DNA of 64,000 nt, taken from the NCBI RefSeq assembly GCF_001436695.1, contig NZ_AYZG01000007.1, positions 1 through 64,000 of the forward strand, given 5' to 3'. Numbering within the stretch: the first letter of the stretch is position 1; every line of letters starts with the position of its first letter. Positions 47,295-54,762 of the stretch are shown here, piece by piece. Source of the stretch: Lactobacillus taiwanensis DSM 21401 (GTDB lineage: Bacteria; Bacillota; Bacilli; Lactobacillales; Lactobacillaceae). Made by a program: the position numbers and the translations under genes. The notes beneath the pieces are model-generated. The model searched no databases and had not been told where the DNA came from. It saw only the letters and a program-made list of their open reading frames with translations.

Positions 47295-47322
47295 AAAGTC
47301 GTCGATATCAAACGGCTTTTTA
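47295..47322 (+). terminator. Terminator of the toxin-antitoxin unit
   Basis: Stem AAAGTCGT / ACGGCTTT with a short loop and T-rich tail. Confidence 0.6.
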
Positions 47323-47385
47323 TTTTGCTCATTTTTATCTAAAATAAGACTTGAATACAATTAAAATAAGAAAGCGTATATAAAA

Positions 47386-48573
47386 ATGTCAGAACCAAAT
47401 TATGCCAAGTTAGAAGCAAATAATCCTCATTTAGATAAAGATAAGCCATATCCACTAGCAGGAATCTTAGTTGTGGACTTCACCCATGTCTTGTCAGGTC
47501 CAACTTGTACAAGAATGCTTGCCGACGCAGGTGCACGAGTAATTCATATTGAAAGAAAAACAGGGGATGATACCCGCCACATGGGACCATACATTGCAGA
47601 TGGTTCAAGTGAATACTTTAGAATCTGTAATGCAGGTAAAGAATCAATTGCTTTAGATTTGAAAGATCCAAAAGATCATGCTTTAGTCGAAAACATGATT
47701 GCTAAGGCTGATATAGTTGTAGAAAACTTCCGTCCAGGTGTAATGACACGCCTAGGATTTGATCCAGAAGAAATGGTTAAAAAGTATCCAAAGCTAATAT
47801 TTGCTTCTATTTCTGGTTTTGGTCAATACGGACCATGGTCTAAACAGGCGGCTTACGATACCATTGTTCAGGCAGTATCTGGATTAATGGATGCTACAGG
47901 TGAACCAAACGGTAAGCCAACACGTGTTGGAACTTCAGTTTCTGATGTTGTTGCAGGAATCATGGGCTATAGCGCGATTACCACTGCTTTAGTAGCAAGA
48001 GAGCGAACAGGAAAGGGTACAACTGTAGATGTTTCGATGCTAGATTCTACCTTCTCTTTAATGGTGCAAGACCTAATGATTGCTCTTGGGCCACATGAAG
48101 TACCACACAGAATTGGCAATCGTCATCCTGATATGTATCCGTTTGATACTTTTGATTGTCAAGATCAGCCAATTGCTATTTGTTGTGGAAATGATCATTT
48201 ATGGGGATTATTATCTAATGCATTAGGGCATGAAGAATGGATTAATCAAGCAGATTTTAAGACAAATGATTTGCGTGAGAAAAACTGGCAAAAAGTTAAA
48301 AATGCAATGCAGGATGTACTTAAAACTAAGACTGCTGCTGAGTGGGATAAGATCTTACATGAAGCAGGTGTGCCAGCTGGTTTAGTTTTGAATGTGGATA
48401 AGACCAGACGCCTTGATCAAATTATTGAGCGCGGGATGGTTAAGACGCTACCTGATGGCAATGAAGTTTTAGGTTCACCACTTAAATATGGAACTTGGAA
48501 TTCTTATGGATTGCAAAAAGATGCACCAGAACTAGACGAACAAGGTGAGCAGATTCGTAAGGAATTTGAATAA
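47386..48573 (+). CDS. CaiB/BaiF family (class III) CoA-transferase
   Basis: Product of 395 residues, normal for class III CoA-transferases. It begins its fold with LAGILVVDFTHVLSGPTCTRMLADAGA, split here as VVDFTHVLSGP and TCTRMLADAGA; the catalytic Asp lies in AYDTIVQAVSGLMDATGE. Formyl-CoA transferase is the best known relative in lactobacilli, but no oxalyl-CoA decarboxylase gene is nearby, so the acyl group is unknown. It is a single-gene unit ending at a terminator whose sequence recurs at 51000. Confidence 0.85.
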   Translation: MSEPNYAKLEANNPHLDKDKPYPLAGILVVDFTHVLSGPTCTRMLADAGARVIHIERKTGDDTRHMGPYIADGSSEYFRICNAGKESIALDLKDPKDHALVENMIAKADIVVENFRPGVMTRLGFDPEEMVKKYPKLIFASISGFGQYGPWSKQAAYDTIVQAVSGLMDATGEPNGKPTRVGTSVSDVVAGIMGYSAITTALVARERTGKGTTVDVSMLDSTFSLMVQDLMIALGPHEVPHRIGNRHPDMYPFDTFDCQDQPIAICCGNDHLWGLLSNALGHEEWINQADFKTNDLREKNWQKVKNAMQDVLKTKTAAEWDKILHEAGVPAGLVLNVDKTRRLDQIIERGMVKTLPDGNEVLGSPLKYGTWNSYGLQKDAPELDEQGEQIRKEFE

Positions 48574-48579
48574 AAGCAG

Positions 48580-48633
48580 ACATGAAAAAAGATCAAGATT
48601 TTCTATTTTTTGAGAATCTTGATCTTTTACTTT
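48580..48633 (+). terminator. Terminator, copy 1 of a 54-bp repeat
   Basis: Stem AAAAGATCAAGATT / AATCTTGATCTTTT after the CoA-transferase. The whole segment is identical to 51000-51053. Confidence 0.85.
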
Positions 48634-48711
48634 GTGGGAAAATATTTATATATAATGATTTAAAATTTTTTTGCGATAAAATTGATTAAATTTTTAGAGA
48701 TGAGGATCAAA

Positions 48712-49533
48712 ATGACTATTGGAGAAGCATTAAAAAGAGAAAGAGAAAGTTTAGGATTGACTCAAGAAGAAATGACGAAGAATGTTATTCAAAAGAGTCA
48801 TTATTCTAAAATAGAGCGCAATATTGAAGGAATTTCAGCAGATAGTTTGTTTAAAATTCTGTTTGCACATCATATTGATGTTGATGAATTTTTAGAAAGT
48901 ATAAAAGATACATATACTTCTAAAGAAGATGTTACAGCCGGCTTATTAGAAAAAAGGATGATGAATGCTTTTAATACTTCAAATACTGAAGCAGTCAAGA
49001 AATGTTTAGCAGAAATTCTTGAATTGGATGAAAATCTTATTTTTAAATATCGTGCGCTCATCGCTGTTGCTACCTTTGACGGGAATTTGGATCAATTAAG
49101 CGAAAATACAAGAAAAAATATAGTTAAAAAATTCAACGATTTTAACAACTGGGTGGAAAATATCGATTCATTACGTTTGTTAGCTAATTGTATGTCTGTA
49201 TTTACTCAAGCGCAATTAGATAATAATATAGATTATTTATTAAATTATTATAGAAAAAAAGATGATCATCCAGAAATAAAAATAGAAAGAGTAGCAATTA
49301 TTTGCAATAACTATTTATATTATTGTTATTATTCTGATGTTAATGGAGATAATATAAAAAAGTGTTTAGATTATTTAAAGAATTTACCTAAGAATATCCA
49401 TTTTCTTTTTTATCATATTAGCTGTAATTTTTATACTAACTTATTTAACGGAAATAAAAAAGAGGCAATAGATATAAAGGAATCACTATGTAAATGGGGA
49501 TATGAAAACAGAGTTAAAAGTTGGAAAGTGTAA
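48712..49533 (+). CDS. Rgg/RopB-like transcriptional regulator (first of three)
   Basis: Cytosolic regulator of 273 residues with an N-terminal XRE helix-turn-helix (MTIGEALKRERESLGLTQEE then SHYSKIERNIEG) and a helical repeat domain that in Rgg proteins binds a short peptide. ATG 48712 is chosen because the two paralogues begin in the same way; GAGG lies upstream. An 822-bp gene followed directly by a perfect 9-bp inverted repeat and an MFS efflux gene. A -10 TATAAT at about 48650 is likely its promoter. The peptide partner is unknown. Confidence 0.88.
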   Translation: MTIGEALKRERESLGLTQEEMTKNVIQKSHYSKIERNIEGISADSLFKILFAHHIDVDEFLESIKDTYTSKEDVTAGLLEKRMMNAFNTSNTEAVKKCLAEILELDENLIFKYRALIAVATFDGNLDQLSENTRKNIVKKFNDFNNWVENIDSLRLLANCMSVFTQAQLDNNIDYLLNYYRKKDDHPEIKIERVAIICNNYLYYCYYSDVNGDNIKKCLDYLKNLPKNIHFLFYHISCNFYTNLFNGNKKEAIDIKESLCKWGYENRVKSWKV

Positions 49534-49560
49534 TTTAAGTTTCGCATAGCAAAACTTAAA
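49534..49560 (+). promoter_or_regulatory. Inverted repeat downstream of the first Rgg gene
   Basis: Perfect arms TTTAAGTTT (49534-49542) and AAACTTAAA (49552-49560) around CGCATAGCA. The core GTTTCGCATAGCAAAAC resembles the repeat after the second Rgg gene (GTT, YATAGC, AAC in register), suggesting an Rgg operator. No U tract follows. Confidence 0.5.
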
Positions 49561-49739
49561 TATGAAATTGAAAAATATGTGTAATACTAATATCAAATAA
49601 TTAAGAAAGAAGAAAAACATGATCTGGGAAGTACCCATTATTATAAATTAGTGGTAGATTTCCATTTTTACCAAGGGAAGAAAACTGGAAAGAAAGCTTT
49701 CAACACGAACTTGAAATAGAAGATTCTTAGGATAAAGCT
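49561..49739 (+). other. Spacer with a tiny hydrophobic open frame and a coding remnant
   Basis: After AAGAAAGAAG an ATG at 49619 opens a ten-codon frame MIWEVPIIIN ending at TAG 49649-49651. Two overlapping frames of 25-40 codons also look protein-like: one reads KHDLGSTHYYKLVVDFHFY (stop before the MFS gene), another ISGRFPFLPREENWKESF. At most one is original; the rest of a lost gene is the simplest reading. Confidence 0.35.
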
Positions 49740-50993
49740 ATGACAAAACAAACAAAAAAGAAAGATGTTTATAATTTATTATTTGGTAGAATATCTACCA
49801 ATATTGCTGATAGTTTATTTTATATGGCTATACTATGGCACTTTAAAGAAGTATCGCGTTCGCCTTTTATCGTATCAATAATTTTTGCAGTAGCATCAGG
49901 AATTGATATGATTTCATTTGGATTTGGACCACTAATCGATCGAATTTCCATCAAAAAACTTCTAGAAAGTTCAACTTTTCTTCAAGCTGCTATTAGTGTT
50001 ATTACATTTTTAATTCTATACTTACGTATTGATAATTTAATCATCAGCATCATTTTAATAACTTTATATATTGCCTCAACTATTCTTTCAGCCATAATTT
50101 ATCCAGCAGAATATAAATTGTTGCCTTTATTTGTGTCAGAAAAAGAGTTACTTCGTTTCAACGGCATTTTTCAATTAACATATAGGGTTTTAGATTTGCT
50201 ATTAGATGCTGGAGTAACAGTAATTATAACTTTAACATCTATTCCGATTACTGTAGTTTTATCTGCTATAGTATTCGCAATTGCACTTAAGTTCTATGGA
50301 AGTCTGAAAATAAATTTAGCTGCAAAAGAATTTTTAGAAGAGGACGAATACTTTACTGGTTCTTATCGTAAAGATATGGCATTAGGTTGGAAAACTTTAC
50401 GTAAAGAGAAAAATATATTGGAATTAATTTTGCCAATTGCCTTTACTAATTTCTTTTATGGTATCTTTTCGGTGGGATTACCTTATTTTGCTCAAAGCTA
50501 TATTCGTGATTCAGCTTTAGGATATGGAACGCTGTTATTTACGTCCTCTTTAGGAAGCATTGGGGGTACGTTATTAGTTCAACGTTTTAAAATCGGAAAG
50601 AAAGATATGCAAATTTTTATTGCAATTTGTTTCTTAGGAGCAGGAATTTTTAGAGTATTAGTTCCCATTTCTATTTATCTTAACATTTGGGTATTATTGG
50701 TTGCATCAGCGATTTCTTCAATGTGGATTACCATGATGAATACCAATTTTGAGGCCTTAGTTCAAACTAGCTTTTCCTCATCAATTTTAGGCAGAGTCGA
50801 AACTATAAATGATAGTATTCTGTCAGCCATGATTCCGATTGGTACATTAGTTGGTGGATGGATTATTAAAGTTAGTGGTTCATTAATGACTCAATATATT
50901 TATGGAGCAGCATTATTATTAAGTGCGGTTTACTACTTCTTAATTTTAAAGGATAAAAAACAAAAAAATGTTTCTGACAATGAAATAGAATAA
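49740..50993 (+). CDS. MFS transporter, probable drug/peptide efflux
   Basis: Major facilitator of 417 residues with twelve helices, starting KDVYNLLFGRISTNIADSLF, the style of the MFS_3/enterobactin-exporter-like efflux group. The inter-helix loop GPLIDRISIKKLLE corresponds to motif A. There is a charged central loop around residues 195-225. It starts after TTAGGAT. Its place behind an Rgg gene and an inverted repeat suggests that the regulator controls it; export of the signal or of a toxic compound is possible. Confidence 0.82.
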   Translation: MTKQTKKKDVYNLLFGRISTNIADSLFYMAILWHFKEVSRSPFIVSIIFAVASGIDMISFGFGPLIDRISIKKLLESSTFLQAAISVITFLILYLRIDNLIISIILITLYIASTILSAIIYPAEYKLLPLFVSEKELLRFNGIFQLTYRVLDLLLDAGVTVIITLTSIPITVVLSAIVFAIALKFYGSLKINLAAKEFLEEDEYFTGSYRKDMALGWKTLRKEKNILELILPIAFTNFFYGIFSVGLPYFAQSYIRDSALGYGTLLFTSSLGSIGGTLLVQRFKIGKKDMQIFIAICFLGAGIFRVLVPISIYLNIWVLLVASAISSMWITMMNTNFEALVQTSFSSSILGRVETINDSILSAMIPIGTLVGGWIIKVSGSLMTQYIYGAALLLSAVYYFLILKDKKQKNVSDNEIE

Positions 50994-50999
50994 AAATAA

Positions 51000-51053
51000 A
51001 CATGAAAAAAGATCAAGATTTTCTATTTTTTGAGAATCTTGATCTTTTACTTT
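51000..51053 (+). repeat. Terminator, copy 2 of a 54-bp repeat
   Basis: Identical over 54 bases to 48580-48633, including the whole hairpin. The GAATAAAA preceding both copies, which includes the stop codons of the upstream genes, is also shared. Copy 2 joins directly to an ABC-F gene fragment. Confidence 0.9.
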
Positions 51054-51540
51054 ATTCAAATTCATCTAGGGTTTCTAAGGCATTTTCCCAGTCAGTATTT
51101 GCCTGGTCTAATTGCTCTTGAACAGCGGATAATTTTTCTTGGAGTGGTCCAAGCTTTTCAAATGAAGCGGCAATATCTGGATTTTCCATTTCAGTTTGGA
51201 TTTCTTGTTCTTCTGCTTCTAATTTTTCAATCTTAGCCTCGGCATCGCTAACTGCACGTTCTAGTTTTCTCTTTTGAGAATCGCGTGCCTTTTGTTCTTG
51301 ATAGGAAAGTTTACCTTTATTTTGATTAGCACTAGTAGCACTTTCAGTTTGTTCAGCTTTTGCTTCTTGAACAGCCGCAGCTTGTTTAGCTTTTTCATCT
51401 AAGTAGTAGGAATAATTACCATTGTAAATCTTAGCGTGACCATCACGAACTGAAATAATCTTATTAGCTAACTCATTAATAAAGTAACGGTCATGAGAAA
51501 CAAAAAGCAAGGTTCCATCGTAATTATCTAGTGCTTCTTC
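51052..51540 (-). pseudogene. 3' fragment of an ABC-F ATPase gene (second copy)
   Basis: The minus strand encodes EEALDNYDGT then LLFVSHDRYFINEL-type sequence to the natural stop, the last 160 residues of the ABC-F protein encoded intact at 54763-56688. The proteins differ at about 6 of 152 positions, and the DNA is more diverged than that, so it is not a fresh duplication. It lacks both Walker A motifs and a start, so it cannot be functional. Confidence 0.9.
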
Positions 51541-51541
51541 T

Positions 51542-51667
51542 GAATGGTTAAATTATCACGCTACTCAAGAAAGAATTAGAAAGCAAAACTTTAAGGAGTT
51601 TAGATCTGAAGACTTGTCAGCAATTTTGGATAAGGCTAATGATTATTTGGTGAGGCGTGAGGGATAG
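51542..51667 (+). pseudogene. 3' fragment of a NUDIX hydrolase gene (second copy)
   Basis: The frame reads EWLNYHATQERIRKQNFKEF then RSEDLSAILDKANDYL and stops at TAG 51665-51667. It aligns with the last 40 residues of the NUDIX protein at 46111-46560 with about two thirds identity. It abuts the ABC-F fragment, so the junction is a recombination scar. Confidence 0.85.
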
Positions 51668-51865
51668 AAGGAAACACACTTTTGAAAAAATTAGACAGAA
51701 ACTTAGGATTAGTTTTAAACCAGAGATATAGAGGAATTAACAACCAAAAGTAACTAATTAACACGAGTCAAATTAATCATCTAGATAAAGAATTCAGTTT
51801 TCTGAATTCTTTTTTTGTTATAAAATTAATAAAAAATAAATAAAAGTAAATAAGGAGATGAGATT
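51668..51865. other. Spacer upstream of the second Rgg gene
   Basis: Contains a terminator with AAAGAATTCAG / CTGAATTCTTT arms (51788-51818) and the AT-rich promoter area of the next gene. A 23-codon TTG-started frame from 51681 has no support beyond being open. Confidence 0.4.
51788..51818 (+). terminator. Terminator upstream of the second Rgg gene
   Basis: Perfect stem AAAGAATTCAG / CTGAATTCTTT with a TTTT loop and long T tail. It probably terminated the NUDIX copy. Confidence 0.85.
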
Positions 51866-52684
51866 ATGAAAATTGGACAGGCGTTAAAAGAAGAACGTCA
51901 AAAATTAGGCTTAACTCAGGAACAGATGATAAAGGGCATTATTAACAAGGGTCATTATTCAAAAATAGAGCGTGGATTAGAAAGTACTTCAATTGATACT
52001 TTATTTAGAATTCTTTTGAAACACCATATTGATATCAGTGATTTTTTTAATAAAGTTAAGTATGATTACTATACGTCTGAAGATAAAAAAGCTGAAGAAT
52101 TGAAGCAAAAGATGTTGCATGCTTTTAATAACAATCAAAGGGAAAAAGTAGGAATTTATTTAAATGAAATCCTAGATTTAAAAGAGCATCAACTTTTTAA
52201 ATATCGAACAATAATTGCTATTGCTTCTTTAGAAAATAGCTTATCTGACTTAAGTTTAGCCTTTAAAAATAAAATAGTTACTAGATTTTCAGAACATGAA
52301 AATTGGGTGGAAAATATCGGTGCATTACAATTATTTTCTGATTGTATGAAGATATTTTCTTTAGAGCAAGTAGACTATTTTCTTGGTCAATTATTAAAAC
52401 ATTATCAAAAGAATTCTTGTTCTGAGAGTATGAGGGAAAGAGTAGCAATTATTTGTAATAATTATCTTTGTTATTGCTATAAGCAAAAATTAAACGGAGA
52501 TAATATTGAAGCTGCATTAGATTATTTAGCGAGCTTAGAAACGACTACTCATTTTTTGCTTTATCGAATTTGTCATGAGTTATATTTTAATTTATTTAGT
52601 GGGAATACAGAAAAAGCAACTCAAATAAAAAAATTGCTGATGAAATGTAGATATAAAGATTGTATGGAATATTGGCAAATTTAG
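51866..52684 (+). CDS. Rgg/RopB-like transcriptional regulator (second of three)
   Basis: Product of 272 residues, clearly paralogous to the protein at 48712: MKIGQALKEERQKLGLTQEQ, then GHYSKIERGLES, and a helical C-terminal domain with ENWVENIGALQLFSDCMKIF. AAGGAGATGAG precedes the ATG. The gene overlaps by one base a 17-base inverted repeat and is followed by a small membrane-anchored protein gene in the same direction, its likely target. Confidence 0.88.
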   Translation: MKIGQALKEERQKLGLTQEQMIKGIINKGHYSKIERGLESTSIDTLFRILLKHHIDISDFFNKVKYDYYTSEDKKAEELKQKMLHAFNNNQREKVGIYLNEILDLKEHQLFKYRTIIAIASLENSLSDLSLAFKNKIVTRFSEHENWVENIGALQLFSDCMKIFSLEQVDYFLGQLLKHYQKNSCSESMRERVAIICNNYLCYCYKQKLNGDNIEAALDYLASLETTTHFLLYRICHELYFNLFSGNTEKATQIKKLLMKCRYKDCMEYWQI

Positions 52685-52700
52685 TTGTGTATAGCACAAC
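52684..52700 (+). promoter_or_regulatory. Inverted repeat downstream of the second Rgg gene
   Basis: Perfect arms GTTGTG and CACAAC around TATAG. It shares GTT, TATAGC/CATAGC and AAC in register with the repeat after the first Rgg gene. No U tract follows, so it is more operator-like than terminator-like. Confidence 0.5.
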
Positions 52701-52801
52701 ATAATGAATAAAAACTGAAAAAGCGGTGATAATTATAAACAACAAATGATAAATATAAATTTATTATTTGTGTAAATATTTCTAGATAGGAAAAGTGAGC
52801 T

Positions 52802-53266
52802 ATGAAAAATAAAAAACTATTTGTGGCTACTTTTGTAGCATTATTGCTTTTCGTTGGTGGAGGAGCATGGTTTTATCATAATCAGACCACGGTTCCTGAG
52901 GAATGGGTTGGTCAAAGTCTAATGACTTTAGAAAAAGAAGATAACCGGTTAAGTAATTCTTTTTATTTAATGTTTGATAAAAATACTGCTTATATTGCCA
53001 CACGCTTAGGTGGCAATGAAGAGAGCAAGCCATCAAAATTAAGTAAAGATATTTTAAATGCCTTTTCGAAGAATGGAAATACTCGACCACAAGCTGGTGA
53101 ATGGGTGAAATTAGGACGGGTTAAAACTGAGCGATTGAAAGATGGCTATAAAATTAAAACAAGGAAAGTAACCTTTGATTTAAAAAAGGCTTCTAATGGA
53201 GCATACCAAAGTCAAGATGGTACTTACTGGCAATTAGTTCCTAAAGGGGTGGAAAATAAACAATAA
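52802..53266 (+). CDS. Small membrane-anchored exported protein
   Basis: Product of 154 residues with an N-terminal membrane anchor or uncleaved signal (about 4-24, FVATFVALLLFVGGGAWFY) and a polar extracytoplasmic domain of about 125 residues. I do not recognise a family; the length and style resemble lactobacillar small lipoprotein-like or DUF-type proteins, but there is no lipobox Cys. AGGAAAAGTGAG precedes the ATG. Its position behind the second Rgg gene suggests regulation by it. Confidence 0.7.
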   Translation: MKNKKLFVATFVALLLFVGGGAWFYHNQTTVPEEWVGQSLMTLEKEDNRLSNSFYLMFDKNTAYIATRLGGNEESKPSKLSKDILNAFSKNGNTRPQAGEWVKLGRVKTERLKDGYKIKTRKVTFDLKKASNGAYQSQDGTYWQLVPKGVENKQ

Positions 53267-53302
53267 AAATGGACATTAGCGATATTAATATTAACCGTAT
53301 AC

Positions 53303-53352
53303 AAAAATATGCCTGATTGGACCAAGATAGATCTAATTAGGCATATTTTTTA
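53303..53352. terminator. Bidirectional terminator
   Basis: Arms AAAAATATGCCT and AGGCATATTTTT, with an inner GATT/AATT stem, between convergent genes. Confidence 0.85.
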
Positions 53353-53359
53353 TGTTTAA

Positions 53360-54652
53360 TTATTGTTTCCAGCTAGCATCAAATTTTTGCTTGGCAGTCT
53401 GAATAGCTGGATTAATATTTTTCTTCTTTTTAGCATCAGCTAAGATTGCTTGCATACTTGCTTGAACTTGGTCATAAGCAGGTGTGGCATTCTTAGTTAC
53501 TGGTAAGAAGTACAAGTCTTTAGTAGTCTCAGCCAAGATTGCTGATACTTTACTTGTATTAAGTGACTTGTAAGCTTGTGAGTTTAGGACTTGCGTATTA
53601 ACTGGCATATAGCCGGTAGTTTTAGTCCAGTAGAATTGTTCTTTCTTACTGGTCAAGAATTTTAGATACTTGAAGGCAGCTGACTTTTGTCTAGCGCTAG
53701 CCTGGTTAAACATATAAATATCAGTTCCTTGTTGCGCATTAACCTTGCTTGGACGAGGGGCAATGCCAAATTGATATTCTTTCTTCAAGCCTTGTTTTAG
53801 ATATGCTTCATTAGCAGTTGAACCGATAAACATTGCTACCTTACCAGAATTAAATGGGGTAGACATATATTTTTCAGTACCAGCTTGCATGAAGTAGCCC
53901 TTACGAACCCCATCAGCGTAGTAGTCAATTACTTCTTTTGAATCTTTACCAGAAAAGTTAATCTTCTTAGTAAAGTTGATGCCTTTTTCCTTCATCCCCA
54001 ACATATAGTAATTGTTTAAAGCATCAAAACCAGCCCCAGTTACTTGATGGTCACTCTTTTGATAGATCTTTTCAGAAGCAGACTTAAGCTCGCCCATTGT
54101 TTGCGGAACTTTGAGATTATATTGATCTAGTAAAGTCTTATTATAGAAAAGTACTTCAACTGACTTATTGAATGGGACTCCGTATTGAGTATTGTTAATT
54201 TTTGCGCCGTTCCAAAGTGCTTGCTTAATATTACTTTTAGCATAGGAGCCCCAGCCAAGGTCATCATTTTTAACATAAGGAGTGAGGTCAACTAGCATTT
54301 TTTGCTTAGCGGCATTATACAACCATCCTGGATAAGCCTGGGTGATAGTCGGCAAATTATCAGGTGATTGCATTGTTGAGGAAAGCTTAGACTGAAGATC
54401 CGCATAATTACCGCCTTGGCTTTCAAGCTTGATCTTGATTTTTGGATTTTCTTTTTCAAAGTCCGCAGTCATCTTCTTGAGGGCTTTTTCAGAAGAACCG
54501 GTTAATGAATACCAAAAAGTTACCGTAGTATTCTTGGTAATCTTAGTCGGAATTTTGCTACTAGACTCCTTAGTTTGAGTCTTAGAGCATCCAACTGCTA
54601 AAAGTGCCGTTCCAATTGCGGCAAGAGTTAACATCTTTTTTCTAAATTTCAT
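53360..54652 (-). CDS. Sugar ABC transporter substrate-binding lipoprotein, orphan
   Basis: Extracellular binding protein of 430 residues, family 1 (UgpB/MalE type). The signal peptide ends in lipobox LAVGC, with the acylated Cys near residue 22. TVTFWYSLTGSSEKALKKM and PFNKSVEVLFYNKTLLDQY are typical of glycerol-3-phosphate or oligosaccharide binders. No permease or ATPase gene lies in either direction, so it must share components coded elsewhere or be an orphan. GGGAGAAG precedes the ATG within an inverted repeat at 54662-54683. Confidence 0.88.
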   Translation of the reverse strand: MKFRKKMLTLAAIGTALLAVGCSKTQTKESSSKIPTKITKNTTVTFWYSLTGSSEKALKKMTADFEKENPKIKIKLESQGGNYADLQSKLSSTMQSPDNLPTITQAYPGWLYNAAKQKMLVDLTPYVKNDDLGWGSYAKSNIKQALWNGAKINNTQYGVPFNKSVEVLFYNKTLLDQYNLKVPQTMGELKSASEKIYQKSDHQVTGAGFDALNNYYMLGMKEKGINFTKKINFSGKDSKEVIDYYADGVRKGYFMQAGTEKYMSTPFNSGKVAMFIGSTANEAYLKQGLKKEYQFGIAPRPSKVNAQQGTDIYMFNQASARQKSAAFKYLKFLTSKKEQFYWTKTTGYMPVNTQVLNSQAYKSLNTSKVSAILAETTKDLYFLPVTKNATPAYDQVQASMQAILADAKKKKNINPAIQTAKQKFDASWKQ

Positions 54653-54731
54653 TTTTCTTCTCCCGTCAATTCATTTTGACAGGTACTATTTTAACATGAA
54701 TTTAAAATTAGCCGAAAATTTTTAAAATAAT

Positions 54732-54757
54732 AAAAAACCATCCCTCATCGGATGGTC
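54732..54757 (-). terminator. Terminator of the ABC-F gene
   Basis: Stem ACCATCC / GGATGGT with a T-rich end on the minus strand, just after the stop. Confidence 0.8.
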
Positions 54758-54762
54758 AAAAA

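Noticed and set aside
49619-49651. Listing MIWEVPIIIN as a gene
   Set aside because: It is plausible as a tiny peptide but overlaps remnants in two other frames and its conservation is unknown, so it is kept only as a finding.
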